DNA from: Catenulispora pinisilvae
Lineage (GTDB): Bacteria; Actinomycetota; Actinomycetes; Streptomycetales; Catenulisporaceae
Assembly (NCBI RefSeq): GCF_015356865.1
Contig: NZ_JAAFZA010000052.1
Location: 1 to 54,314 of the forward strand
Length of the DNA stretch: 54,314 bases
Direction of reading: 5' to 3'
Shown here: piece after piece, positions 16,231 through 24,235 of the stretch
How the letters are laid out: each line of letters starts with the position of its first letter
How positions within the stretch are numbered: position 1 is the first letter of the stretch
Notes under the pieces: model-generated
What the model saw: only the letters and a program-made list of their open reading frames with translations
What the model was told of the DNA's origin: nothing
The model's database searches: none
Made by a program: the position numbers and the translations under genes

Positions 16231-16665
16231 TCAATCTCCGGCACGTACGGCCGGCATGGCGGCAGGTACTGCGCCTTCGAAGGCTTCGATATCCGGCTGG
16301 CGTCTGCGCCGCGCCAGTTCGTCGGCAAACGGCGCATCCGGTGCCGGCGCATTCGAAGCCTCGTCAGAGAGGCAGTCACGCACTTGGGGCAACGAAAGGC
16401 CAGTCAGCCCCGCAATGCCGGCGCGGGTCTCGCCCAGGCGGTCGAGGGAGCGCACAGATTCGCGAATCGTAGCTTCGAACGGAGCAGCTGCTAGGTCGGC
16501 GCCTTTGTGTATCCGCTCAACCTCTCCCTGCGCCTGATAGAAGTCCGCCAGAGCGGCTTCGAGCTGCTTCTCCCGCTGGATACGTTCCGCATCTCGCTGC
16601 GCCACCGCTTCCTGTGCTTTGGTCAGGGCCAGGGTCCGCGCCGATGCTCCGGTTCGTCGTGCCAT
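16231..16665 (-). CDS. Coiled-coil hypothetical protein
   Basis: 144 aa from ATG 16665 (MARRTGASARTLALTKAQ); the frame is open to 16710. The first 60 residues are a charged helix (AVAQRDAERIQREKQLEAALADFY) likely to form a coiled coil. The rest contains a short HTH-like segment (TRAGIAGLTGLSLPQVRDCL). Similar small proteins occur near Spd genes in actinomycete elements. Convergent with the DUF2637 gene and divergent from the gene at 16883. Confidence 0.6.
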   Translation of the reverse strand: MARRTGASARTLALTKAQEAVAQRDAERIQREKQLEAALADFYQAQGEVERIHKGADLAAAPFEATIRESVRSLDRLGETRAGIAGLTGLSLPQVRDCLSDEASNAPAPDAPFADELARRRRQPDIEAFEGAVPAAMPAVRAGD

Positions 16666-16882
16666 GTTCACCAGGGTAAGCAGGCGTCCAATTACTGGCG
16701 ACTTGGGCACACATCAGCTAACAGCTCGCGACCTCCGAGGCGCCCTCACCCACGCGAGTGAATTGCGCACTCCGGGCCGCCCAACCCCGCATCGCGTGAT
16801 CCAACAAGGATATATTTGACTTGTCGCCGAGAGATGGAAGCCGACGCGACGAACCAGGTCACAGCCTTGAGAAGGGACACGC

Positions 16883-17428
16883 ATGAACAAGTACACAGCA
16901 CAGGTCATGCCCAAAAGTGAGCAGAAGGTCGTACTCATGACCCTGCTATCGATCGAAGACCGCGCAGCTGCCGATCGGGTCGTCCTCAGCGAGACCCCAG
17001 GCCACCTGGTCAAACACCACCCGTCGTCTGCGAGTCTGCTACGGCGAATCGGCGAGGACGCCGTAGTACGGGACTACCTCGCTACGTTCGCCTCCAGCGA
17101 AGAGGGGGCGCGCCGGGTACTGATGCTGACGCTCGGCCTCGCCAAGATGGCTCGCTACGAGGGTCCAGCTGCCGCCGCTGCGCTGGGCGTCGCGGCATGG
17201 TGCGCGTTAAGCCTGGGCCGGTGGGAGGGAGCCGACAGCCTGGCACTGCTATCCCTGGACGCGGCTCACAACACGCTCGCTGAACGCGTCCGGGAGATGG
17301 TCGCGGGCCAGTGGTTCGCCGAGGTACTGAACATCGAAAGCGACTTCGACACTGCAGCAGTCCAGCAGTGCTCAGCACGCGTTCTGCACGAGCTCACCGA
17401 AACACGGGTGTACATCAGACTGTACTGA
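16883..17428 (+). CDS. DUF4192-like protein
   Basis: 181 aa with AGAAGGGA upstream of the ATG. The C-terminal half (AAAALGVAAWCALSLGRWEGAD then SLALLSLDAAHNTLAERV) resembles the end of DUF4192 proteins, which have Ala/Leu-rich paired helices. The N-terminal half is shorter than usual for the family. Cytoplasmic, no catalytic motif. A hairpin terminator lies at 17444. DUF4192 genes are frequent in actinobacterial mobile elements but have no known role. The assignment is by pattern only. Confidence 0.55.
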   Translation: MNKYTAQVMPKSEQKVVLMTLLSIEDRAAADRVVLSETPGHLVKHHPSSASLLRRIGEDAVVRDYLATFASSEEGARRVLMLTLGLAKMARYEGPAAAAALGVAAWCALSLGRWEGADSLALLSLDAAHNTLAERVREMVAGQWFAEVLNIESDFDTAAVQQCSARVLHELTETRVYIRLY

Positions 17429-17443
17429 TCCGCCGAGCGAAGC

Positions 17444-17476
17444 GTGGGAGCTGGAGAGCGATACTCCGGCTCCCAC
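17444..17476 (+). terminator. Hairpin terminator
   Basis: GTGGGAGCTGGA (17444-17455) pairs with TCCGGCTCCCAC (17465-17476), 12 bp with one T-G wobble and a 9-nt loop, 16 nt after the stop of the DUF4192-like gene. Confidence 0.6.
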
Positions 17477-17573
17477 GTGTTAATGCCCTGGTCTTCCAAC
17501 GCTCTCCGTGATGGCAAGCCACCGGGTGAGGCTGGCTTGTCAGGGTCACCGAGGACCTATGGCCTACCGGCCG

Positions 17574-17891
17574 CTACCCGGCAAACTGCTGCGCCAGCTT
17601 CTCGATCTCCTTCAGCCCCGGAGCGAACAGGTTCGCCACCGGGAAGGAGACGTACACCGGCTTGGTGGTGATCCCGGCCGCCTCGGCGGTCGGCAGCAGC
17701 ACGCCGTCGACGAAGGCTTCGAACTCGGCGAGTTCGTCCCACAGCTCCACGATGCGCACGCCGCCAGCCGTCGGGCCCGCAACGTGCACATGGATGCCCT
17801 CGGCCGGCGTGCCCTGCACCCCCATACGGGAAACGATCCCGAAGTAGTCAGCTTCGCTTTCGTCCCAGTCCATCACGATCAAAACCGCCAT
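17574..17891 (-). CDS. Small ABM-like ferredoxin-fold protein
   Basis: 105 aa from the ATG at 17891 (MAVLIVMDWDESEADYF); the frame is open upstream but that part is non-conserved. The sequence has the pattern of dimeric alpha-beta barrel (antibiotic biosynthesis monooxygenase-like) proteins: strand, helix ADYFGIVSRMG, strand GIHVHVAGPTAGGVRIVELW, helix ELAEFEAFVDGVLLPTAEAAGI and a last strand. Many small members have no enzyme activity assigned. Divergent from the AraC-type regulator at 17988, with a 96-bp shared gap, so probably under its control. Confidence 0.75.
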   Translation of the reverse strand: MAVLIVMDWDESEADYFGIVSRMGVQGTPAEGIHVHVAGPTAGGVRIVELWDELAEFEAFVDGVLLPTAEAAGITTKPVYVSFPVANLFAPGLKEIEKLAQQFAG

Positions 17892-17987
17892 GCTGTCTAC
17901 TCCTGTTTCCGCCGGCCGCCGGTCACGGCCGCGCATTCCAAAACTAGGAGTCATCCGCCACCGCGCCGGATGGCCGGAGGCGACAGG

Positions 17988-19118
17988 ATGGGAACCGAAC
18001 GCGACAACGCCGACGATGGCGTGCGTCGCCGCAGGCGCTATCCCCGGGGGTGGATCAACGTGGCCGACGATAATCCCGCCGTCGTCACCGGGACTGTCTC
18101 CTCCCACGTGACGAATCTCGTTCTGCGAACCGCGCGGGACGCGGGGCTGAATGAAGCCGAAACCGCCCGCCTGCCGGGACTGGCCGACGAGGTGCTGGCC
18201 GACGAATTCGCACGGCCGCCGACCGCGTCACTGCTACGTCTGTGGGAACTCTTCGCTACCGCGGCGCCGACGCCGGGCGCCGGACTACGCGTAGCCGCCG
18301 GCGCCGACTTGGGCCGGTTGCACGTCTGGGACTACCTGTTCACCGGAGCCGACAACCTCGCGGCCGGTGCGCGGCTCGCCGCCGAGCACCTGCACCTGGT
18401 AGTCGACCCCTCGGCCGTGATGACCGTGCAGGACGACGGCGCCCTGCTCACTATCGGCTACAGCTCGGAGGCGTCCTGGACCCAGGCTGCCGACGGAATC
18501 CACGAGTTCATCATGGCGCTGATCCTGCGCCGCAGCCGCGAAGCCCTCGGCGTGCCCCTGAGACCGGTCCACGTCGGCTTCGCCCACCACGCGCCACGCT
18601 CGCACCAACACCTCACCGACGCATTCGGCACCAGCCACCTGGACTTCGGCCGGCCCGCCAACACGGTGACGTTCCTGGCGGCCGACGCCCAGGCCACGAA
18701 GCCCGCCGATCCCGGCCTCACCCGGATCCTGTCCCATTACGCCGACTTGCTGGCGGCAGCCTCCCGACCCGCTCCCGACTGGTGGAAACACTTCGAGCAA
18801 GTGCTCGCGCTGGCTATCGCCGACGGCACCCCCTCGCTCGCCCAGATGGCACAGCGCCTGGTCCTCACACCTCGCACCCTTCAACGCCGACTGAACGACC
18901 ACGGCACCACCTGGCAGCGCGAGCTCGACAAGGCCAGAAGCACGCACGCCACCGCTCTGAAGACCACCGGGTTGCCCATGGCCGCCGTCGCCGCCCGCGT
19001 CGGCTACAGCGACCCGCGCTCGCTACGCCGCGCCGTGCACCGCTGGGCCGCCAGCGAACAGAACCGTCCTGATGCACCATCGTCGAGAGCTGCCTCCCCC
19101 GACGTCGGAGAGCCGTAA
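17988..19118 (+). CDS. AraC family transcriptional regulator
   Basis: 376 aa from ATG 17988, chosen for GGAGG 8 nt upstream; the open frame runs back to 17508 through the divergent gene. The N-terminal about 200 residues match the arabinose-binding-like domain of OruR/ArgR-type AraC regulators (LPGLADEVLADEFARPPTAS, LHVWDYLF). The C-terminus holds two HTHs: SLAQMAQRLVLTPRTLQRRL and MAAVAARVGYSDPRSLRRAV. Divergent arrangement suggests it regulates the ABM-like gene and itself in response to a small ligand. Confidence 0.85.
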   Translation: MGTERDNADDGVRRRRRYPRGWINVADDNPAVVTGTVSSHVTNLVLRTARDAGLNEAETARLPGLADEVLADEFARPPTASLLRLWELFATAAPTPGAGLRVAAGADLGRLHVWDYLFTGADNLAAGARLAAEHLHLVVDPSAVMTVQDDGALLTIGYSSEASWTQAADGIHEFIMALILRRSREALGVPLRPVHVGFAHHAPRSHQHLTDAFGTSHLDFGRPANTVTFLAADAQATKPADPGLTRILSHYADLLAAASRPAPDWWKHFEQVLALAIADGTPSLAQMAQRLVLTPRTLQRRLNDHGTTWQRELDKARSTHATALKTTGLPMAAVAARVGYSDPRSLRRAVHRWAASEQNRPDAPSSRAASPDVGEP

Positions 19119-19332
19119 CGCCCTCCGCGCGACGTCCGAGATACCAGGTCATCACCAGCGAAGAAGGGAAGGAATCGGGGCCGGCGGAGACGTCCGCTCG
19201 CGCGGTGGAAGCTCGCCGACCCCGACCGGTTACAGCCCTTGAGAGGCGCTGTGGTGTTGAGTATAGGTCGGAGCACTCCAGCTGCCCGGAAGCTCGGAGC
19301 GGCTCGCCACCGACGCCTATAAGGAAGGACCG

Positions 19333-19947
19333 TTGAGGGTGATTCCAGCCGGCGTCGAGCCCGTGGACGCAGCCGGCGTCGCTCGCGTCCGCGGCGTCAC
19401 GCTGGGAACACTGCGCAATACGCAGGTGCTCAAGGACCCTGACTTTCCGAAGCCACTGAATCCACACCGACGGCGGGACCACGTGTGGGATCCGGCCGAT
19501 GTCGAAGCGCACAAGGCTGGGCAGATTCCTCCCGCGAAACCGCAGCCCTCCCCCGACGACCTACTCGACGACTTCGAAGCTGCGGCCGCGGTCGGCGTAT
19601 CTGTCGACGTATTCACGGACCAGGCCATCCGGCTCGGCCTCACCGCGCACAGCATCGAAGCGCACAGCCTGCGCTACTGGCGTCGCGGGGACCTGGTGCG
19701 ACGCCACAAGGAAGCACCTGGCAAGCGTGGCAAGCCGACAGGCGCGAAGGACCTCACGCCAAGAAGGAAGCGAGGAAAGCCGGCTCCCGTGGCCGACAGG
19801 GCCAACCAGAAGGCGGCCTCCTTAGTCGCTTACCTCGCCGAGCTCGACGACGCGGGATCCGCGAGGCCGGACACAGCTGAGCTGGCCAGTCGGTACGGCG
19901 TAAGCGCACGGACCATTCAACGGTGGCTCGCGCGCGAGGGAAGCTGA
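19333..19947 (+). CDS. DNA-binding protein with HTH ends
   Basis: 204 aa from TTG 19333 (AAGGAAGG upstream); GTG 19339 is an alternative. The N-terminal part (VDAAGVARVRGVTLGTLRNT ... FPKPLNPHRRRDHVWDPADVEAH) is an excisionase-like winged HTH. The middle repeats a similar pattern around DLLDDFEAAAAVGVSVDVF. A basic linker KRGKPTGAKDLTPRRKRGK is followed by a C-terminal homeodomain-type HTH (ELASRYGVSARTIQRWLA). Three possible DNA-binding units suggest a regulator or relaxosome/partition accessory of the mobile element. No partner gene is adjacent. Confidence 0.65.
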   Translation: MRVIPAGVEPVDAAGVARVRGVTLGTLRNTQVLKDPDFPKPLNPHRRRDHVWDPADVEAHKAGQIPPAKPQPSPDDLLDDFEAAAAVGVSVDVFTDQAIRLGLTAHSIEAHSLRYWRRGDLVRRHKEAPGKRGKPTGAKDLTPRRKRGKPAPVADRANQKAASLVAYLAELDDAGSARPDTAELASRYGVSARTIQRWLAREGS

Positions 19948-19997
19948 GGCGACCGCCCACGCCGCTTGGCGCCCGCCGAAGAACCGCTGACTTCTCA

Positions 19998-20038
19998 CTG
20001 GGCATTTACTGGGCAAAGTGCTGGGCATTTACTGGGCA
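19998..20038. repeat. 18-bp tandem direct repeat (TGGGCA x4) upstream of the aaRS-ASCH operon
   Basis: CTGGGCATTTACTGGGCA occurs exactly at 19998-20015 and 20021-20038, 5 bp apart. Each copy contains TGGGCA twice, giving four spaced hexamers about 50 bp before the first gene of the operon. Looks like a multi-site operator or an iteron-like array. Confidence 0.7.
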
Positions 20039-20083
20039 TCGGTGGTTAACTGATGCCATGACCAGCTTCTTCACGCTCACAAG

Positions 20084-20995
20084 GTGCCGCCGGTGACCGC
20101 CGCGCCGCGGGCATCAGGAGCGGTCCTGCGTGATCTGCTGCGTGCCGGGCTGCCGCTGTCCGAGTACGCCTCCGTCGATCCGGTCCTGCTCGATCTGCGC
20201 GGTGTGGTCGCCCGGGCCGCGTGGCCGGACGACCCCGCCAGCCGACTGCGGGCCCTGGAATCGCTGCTTCGGTGGCAACTCGCCCGTTTCGCCCACCACC
20301 GCCTGGCCGTCCCGGCTCGACTGCTGTTCGGTGCCGCTCCCGAGGTCATGGGGCTGACTTTGACCGAGCGGCGAGAGAAGGCCGCGGCGTCGGCCGACTA
20401 CGAGGTTCATCACTTCCGTAAGCGCATCGAGCCGGAGATCTGCGAGCAGCTCGCGGACATGCTCAACGCCGACAGCGAGGACTTGCGCAGCCGCGCGATC
20501 CCTCCGGCGCTCGGCCAGGCTCGCAGACCTCTGCGGCTGCCGGCCGATGTGTTCGCGTGGGAGGCAGCCGAGCACGAGCAGGCGCTGTCCTCACTGTGGT
20601 CTGGCGTCTACGCGCTACGGGCCGCACTGCTCGCCGCCGCGGTGGCCACCAGCACCAGCGGGCCAGATTCCGCACAAGCGACTGATGCCGCCCGCACCGC
20701 GTTGTGGCGGCTGGCCCAGACCCTGAGCGCGGCCGCCGCTTACGCGGCCGCCTACGGGGCGAGCGTACTCGGAGCTGATCCGCCGACCGAGCCTGAGGAG
20801 TTGGCGTTGCTGGCCGGCTGGTACCCCGTCCTGACCGACGAACTCGCCGCGGAACTCACAACAGCGGCCTCCCGGTCCGAACAGCCCAAGCAGTTCTGGG
20901 CCGCCGTTCAAACCAGCTCCGCCGCCAGCGAGGCGAACGCCTGGTGCACCAACCTGGCTGTGTCCGCAGCCCCCGCCGAAGAAGGAGTGTCCTGA
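20084..20995 (+). CDS. Unknown helical protein, first gene of aaRS-ASCH operon
   Basis: 303 aa from GTG 20084; GTG 20093 is equally likely. Almost wholly alpha-helical and Ala/Leu-rich. A conserved-looking block is TLTERREKAAASADYEVHHF followed by RKRIEPEICEQLADMLNAD (about residues 87-125), which I recall as a module of unknown role in actinomycete proteins. The rest contains VFAWEAAEHEQALSSLWSGV and long Ala-rich helices that could form a bundle. No signal peptide; the Ala-rich helices are not hydrophobic enough to be confident membrane segments. Its stop and the next ATG overlap (TGATG), tying it to the P-loop gene. Confidence 0.65.
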   Translation: MPPVTAAPRASGAVLRDLLRAGLPLSEYASVDPVLLDLRGVVARAAWPDDPASRLRALESLLRWQLARFAHHRLAVPARLLFGAAPEVMGLTLTERREKAAASADYEVHHFRKRIEPEICEQLADMLNADSEDLRSRAIPPALGQARRPLRLPADVFAWEAAEHEQALSSLWSGVYALRAALLAAAVATSTSGPDSAQATDAARTALWRLAQTLSAAAAYAAAYGASVLGADPPTEPEELALLAGWYPVLTDELAAELTTAASRSEQPKQFWAAVQTSSAASEANAWCTNLAVSAAPAEEGVS

Positions 20996-21567
20996 TGGAC
21001 CTGGCCGCACTGATCGACCCGTCCGGACCACCCCGCCGCTACGTGATCACCGGTGGGCCATCCGCTGGCAAGGAGGCCGTGCTCGACGAGTTGGCCACCC
21101 GCGCCATCCCTGCGACCGAGGGCGAACCTGCCCGCGAGATCTACCGAGCGCACCGTGAACGCCTGGGTCGGCACCTTCAGGTTGGAGACCGTCGCGAGTA
21201 CTCCCGTGAAGTCCTCGCAGCGTTCGTGCAGGAATACACCGCTCACAAGCACGGCCTGCGGTTCTACAACCGCGGCATTCCCGACGGCTACGGCTGGGAC
21301 GCCTTCTTCGGCCTGTCTCCATATCCGGAACTGGAGGAGTCCGCCAGGATCTACCGCTACGACGCCGTGTTCGTCCTGGACCCGCTGGACTCCTTCACAG
21401 CCGAGGACGACCTGGTGTTCGCGCAGGACCGGGAGATCCGCCGCGTCCATGAACTGATCGTCCAGGGCTATTACGACACCGGGTACCGCCCGATCTTCAT
21501 CCCCGCCGACGAGCCCGCCAAGCGCGTCGAGCAGATCCTCGCCAACGTGTCCGCGCCCACCGCCTAG
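20995..21567 (+). CDS. P-loop NTPase/kinase of the AAA_28/NadR-like type
   Basis: 190 aa. The start at 20995 overlaps the upstream stop. The Walker A loop YVITGGPSAGKEAVL (about residues 16-30) has Glu where Ser/Thr normally follows the Lys. The rest follows AAA_28 predicted ATPase/kinases: GLRFYNRGIPDGYGW (about 84-98, usually F-x-D-R-G), YDAVFVLDPLDSF, then a helix and the terminal strand TGYRPIFIPADEPAKRVEQIL. Such enzymes phosphorylate nucleotides or small molecules. In this operon it may activate or modify a nucleotide or tRNA-linked substrate. The altered P-loop makes catalysis uncertain. Followed after 20 nt by the aaRS-like gene. Confidence 0.8.
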   Translation: MDLAALIDPSGPPRRYVITGGPSAGKEAVLDELATRAIPATEGEPAREIYRAHRERLGRHLQVGDRREYSREVLAAFVQEYTAHKHGLRFYNRGIPDGYGWDAFFGLSPYPELEESARIYRYDAVFVLDPLDSFTAEDDLVFAQDREIRRVHELIVQGYYDTGYRPIFIPADEPAKRVEQILANVSAPTA

Positions 21568-21587
21568 CAGCGTAGGAGAACGCTCTC

Positions 21588-23024
21588 ATGGCCCTCGAAC
21601 AGACCGTGGAGATCGTCAGCCCGAACAACGTCCTGGCCAACGCGATGCTGCGCAGCATCGACATGATCCGGCCCCGCCTACAGGCATCCCGGCCCGAGCG
21701 CGTCGCGTTCTGCGTCGGCACCCAGATCAACGGCGCCCCGCACCTGGGTACCTCTTTGGTGCAGACAGCCGCATTCCTGCTGGCCAAGGCCGCCAAGCGC
21801 ACCTTCAACGTCGACGCGATAGTCCGCTTCGGCGCTCTGGACAACGCCCCCTACGACGTCGTGCTAGACCCCGAGACACACCACGCCTACCAGCAGACCT
21901 ACCACCACGCGCTGGGCGTACCTGCCGTCGACGGCTTGATCGAGCAGTACTACCGGGCCTTCTTCGACTCCCTGGCCGACGCCACCGGCGTCGACTATGA
22001 GGTCGAGACCTACACCGCCCAGCAAGCCGACCCGGTGTTCCGGTACGAGTTCCTGGCGACCCTAGGTCATCTAGAGACAATCCGTTGGCCGCTGGCACCC
22101 TCCCACGGCCAGGTCCACCTACGCTTCCCATGCCCCGCGTGCGGATGGGCCGAGAAACGGGCCGAGCGCACCCGTCTGGTTACCGCCGGCTCCGGCGGCG
22201 CCGATTTCGCAGCGGTCTGCATCGACCACGGCGACTACAAGGTCACGATCACCCCGGACAGCCATGCCTACCTGGACCTGGCCACCCTGTACCGGAACCT
22301 CGTCAAGGAGCGTGTGGCAGCCCGCGACGCTGTGACGCTATCTGTGATGATCAAAGGTGGCGACTGGGCGTTCGGTTGCCAACTCGTCGACGAAGCCTTC
22401 ACCCAACTGCCCGGCCTCACCCCGCCGCCGCGCGTATTCACCCCCATGGTGCTGACTGACACCGGTGCCAAACTGTCCAAGTCCCTCATTCGGGAAGGCC
22501 GGATGGCTCCCCCGCCCGGCGCCCGGCCCTGGATGCTGGACGCGACCGCCTGGACCGGCGCCGTGGACGACTACGTCGACGCGATGGTCTGGCTGGTGGG
22601 TCGCATGCTGTCGGACCCCAAACACTTCTACCGCTCATACACGACCCTGGAGATCGACCGCCTAATGAACGCCCGCCCCGACACCGAGACCGGCGTGCGC
22701 GCCCGCGAGATGAACCTTTACCGCCGCTACTTCGACCTGGTCGCATCCGGCCGCAAGACCATCGAGGTCCGGGTCCAGTACCCCAACCTGCGCAGCCTGG
22801 CCGCCGGCGACCACATCCGCTTCATCTGCGGCACCGACGACGCCCTGACGCGCGTCAAGCGCGTCGCCCGCTACACCTCCTTCGAGCAGATGCTCGACAC
22901 CGAGGGCCCGGCGCGGGTCAACCCTGACAGCCCGCGCGAGCAACAACTCGCCAACATCCGCCGGATCTACGGCCCGGAGAAGGAAGCCCTCGGCGTCCTG
23001 GCCATCGAGATCGAACTCGTCTGA
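21588..23024 (+). CDS. Class I aminoacyl-tRNA-synthetase-like domain fused to ASCH domain
   Basis: 478 aa, GTAGGAGA ribosome site. Residues about 36-350 look like a class I aaRS catalytic core related to class I LysRS: FCVGTQINGAPHLGTSLVQT (HIGH-like HLGT at 52-55), a zinc-ribbon-like CPACG (182-186) with Cys211/His214, SVMIKGGDWAFG, and KMSKS-like GAKLSKSL (293-300). No anticodon-binding domain follows. Instead residues about 374-478 form an ASCH domain: LYRRYFDLVASGRKTIEVRV (the G-x-K-x-x-E-x-R motif), LRSLAAGDHIRFI and VKRVARYTSFEQML. ASCH domains bind or act on RNA or modified nucleosides. The fusion suggests an amino acid or acyl group activated and placed on an RNA or nucleoside substrate. 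Function inferred; fold assignment fairly firm. Confidence 0.75.
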   Translation: MALEQTVEIVSPNNVLANAMLRSIDMIRPRLQASRPERVAFCVGTQINGAPHLGTSLVQTAAFLLAKAAKRTFNVDAIVRFGALDNAPYDVVLDPETHHAYQQTYHHALGVPAVDGLIEQYYRAFFDSLADATGVDYEVETYTAQQADPVFRYEFLATLGHLETIRWPLAPSHGQVHLRFPCPACGWAEKRAERTRLVTAGSGGADFAAVCIDHGDYKVTITPDSHAYLDLATLYRNLVKERVAARDAVTLSVMIKGGDWAFGCQLVDEAFTQLPGLTPPPRVFTPMVLTDTGAKLSKSLIREGRMAPPPGARPWMLDATAWTGAVDDYVDAMVWLVGRMLSDPKHFYRSYTTLEIDRLMNARPDTETGVRAREMNLYRRYFDLVASGRKTIEVRVQYPNLRSLAAGDHIRFICGTDDALTRVKRVARYTSFEQMLDTEGPARVNPDSPREQQLANIRRIYGPEKEALGVLAIEIELV

Positions 23025-23045
23025 GACAGGTCAACCTCGCCGCAG

Positions 23046-23369
23046 CTACCAGTACGTTCTCTGCACTTCGCTCGATTGGGTGAGGGCAGTCCGGACCCGA
23101 GCTCTTCTGATGTAGGCGACAAGCGGGGCAGCGATCCGTAGCCCGCGAAACCCTGTGCCGGACGGTCTATAGGACTTGAACTCGCGAACCGGCACCGCAT
23201 TCTCGAACCACACCGCCCACGCGTCAGCCAGCGGCCGACGCAGTTCCTCACCTGACGGCTCGATGTATCCGACCTCGAACCCCACCGCCGGAGAGCTCGT
23301 AACTCTTCCAGGCACGACGCTCAACACGCGCGACATGACCGGCAACCCCACCCCTTGATGCAAGGTCAC
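23046..23369 (-). pseudogene. Probable N-terminal remnant of a TnsA-like endonuclease subunit
   Basis: 107-aa frame: VGFEVGYIEPSGEELRRPLA, AWAVWFENAVPVREFKSY, then divergent sequence. The order G-Y-x-x-x-x-G ... PL ... FE-x-x-x-PVR-x-F-x-SY resembles the start of TnsA-like heteromeric transposase endonuclease subunits of actinomycetes, which continue with a W-rich core that is missing or scrambled here. Probably a truncated leftover of a Tn7-like element. The DNA 23370-23678 upstream holds no other gene I can support. Confidence 0.35.
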
Positions 23370-23678
23370 CGTGACCCGGGCAAGATCGAATGCAGCATAG
23401 CGCCGATCGACGTGGAGTTGATCAAACCACTCAATGCGTGATCGTCAACCAACGGCGACGAGCCGCCTCGTATGTTCGCCGCGAAACGCTTCGTCAGTGG
23501 CCTGGCGCAAGCACGGCAGCAACGGTGGCGAAGTCGTCCAGAGGCAACTCGACCAGACTGTGACATCCGCGCTCACCACATTCGCAGGCGAACGGGTAGC
23601 CCGCTGGCTGTGAACCGTCTCGTTATTCTCCTGGGCTCGCGTCACGTAATGGGCCGGCCCCGGCTAGCATGGCGGCCT

Positions 23679-24008
23679 ATGAGCGATCGTCCGAACGCCA
23701 GTCCGGGTGAGGTTCTTGCTCAGGTGGTGAGCTGTGACCACGACGGCTATGAGCCGGATCTCAGCGATGGCCGCCGGGTTGAGTACGTCGTCACCGCAGT
23801 GCGGAGGGCCTTCGCGCATGCCCATGCCGTTGACGATCCGAACGACAAGCATCGCGAGCTTGCCGACGTCCTCGCTCGGAAGTTCAAGGTCGGCATTGAG
23901 ACGCTGCCTGGTCGCCGTTTCAGCTATCGCGTCGTCCCTGCCGAGCACGGCAAGTTCATGGTCGACTTCGAGCTGGTCGGCGGACCGGAGGCTCAAGTCG
24001 TTGAGTGA
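23679..24008 (+). CDS. Hypothetical protein
   Basis: 109 aa from ATG 23679. The sequence has a hydrophilic start (MSDRPNASPGEVLAQVVSCD), then VEYVVTAVRRAFAHAHAVDD, ADVLARKFKVGIETLPGRRF and a final two-strand segment. Mixed alpha/beta, no membrane part, no motif known to me. A perfect hairpin terminator follows at 24011, supporting a single-gene transcript. Confidence 0.6.
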   Translation: MSDRPNASPGEVLAQVVSCDHDGYEPDLSDGRRVEYVVTAVRRAFAHAHAVDDPNDKHRELADVLARKFKVGIETLPGRRFSYRVVPAEHGKFMVDFELVGGPEAQVVE

Positions 24009-24010
24009 GA

Positions 24011-24040
24011 GCTCTCGTCGGGTAGTGTGCCGACGAGAGC
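24011..24040 (+). terminator. Hairpin terminator
   Basis: Perfect 10-bp stem GCTCTCGTCG (24011-24020) / CGACGAGAGC (24031-24040), 10-nt loop, starting 2 nt after the 109-aa gene. It also sits between that gene and the convergent IstB remnant. Confidence 0.75.
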
Positions 24041-24055
24041 ATCGATGCGGCGTGT

Positions 24056-24235
24056 CTAACTGGCCTTGGGCGAGCCTTCCCTGATCGCGCTCTTGGAGCG
24101 CTTGTTCGGCCGGCAGCTGGGGCCGTTCATGATGACCTGATGACTGTTGTTGATCACTCTGTCCAGGAGGGACTCGGCGACGACGGGGTTGGGGAACAAC
24201 AGATACCAATCGACGCCACGCCGTGACGTCGCGGT
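24056..24235 (-). pseudogene. istB fragment: C-terminal remnant of an IS21-family IstB helper
   Basis: The minus strand reads VDWYLLFPNPVVAESLLDRV, INNSHQVIMNGPSCRPNKRS and ends in a stop at 24056-24058. This closely matches the end of the intact IstB encoded at 27627-28400 (DWYPLFPNPVVAESLLDRL). Upstream coding is lost by about 24235. It is a second, related IS21 copy of which only the tail remains, lying 1.5 kb from the intact element on the opposite strand. The DNA from 24236 to 24640 shows no gene I can support. Confidence 0.75.

Noticed and set aside
22967..23251. 94-aa minus-strand frame overlapping the end of the aaRS-ASCH gene
   Set aside because: Runs antisense into the ASCH domain codons; only the adjacent frame resembles a TnsA-like start.
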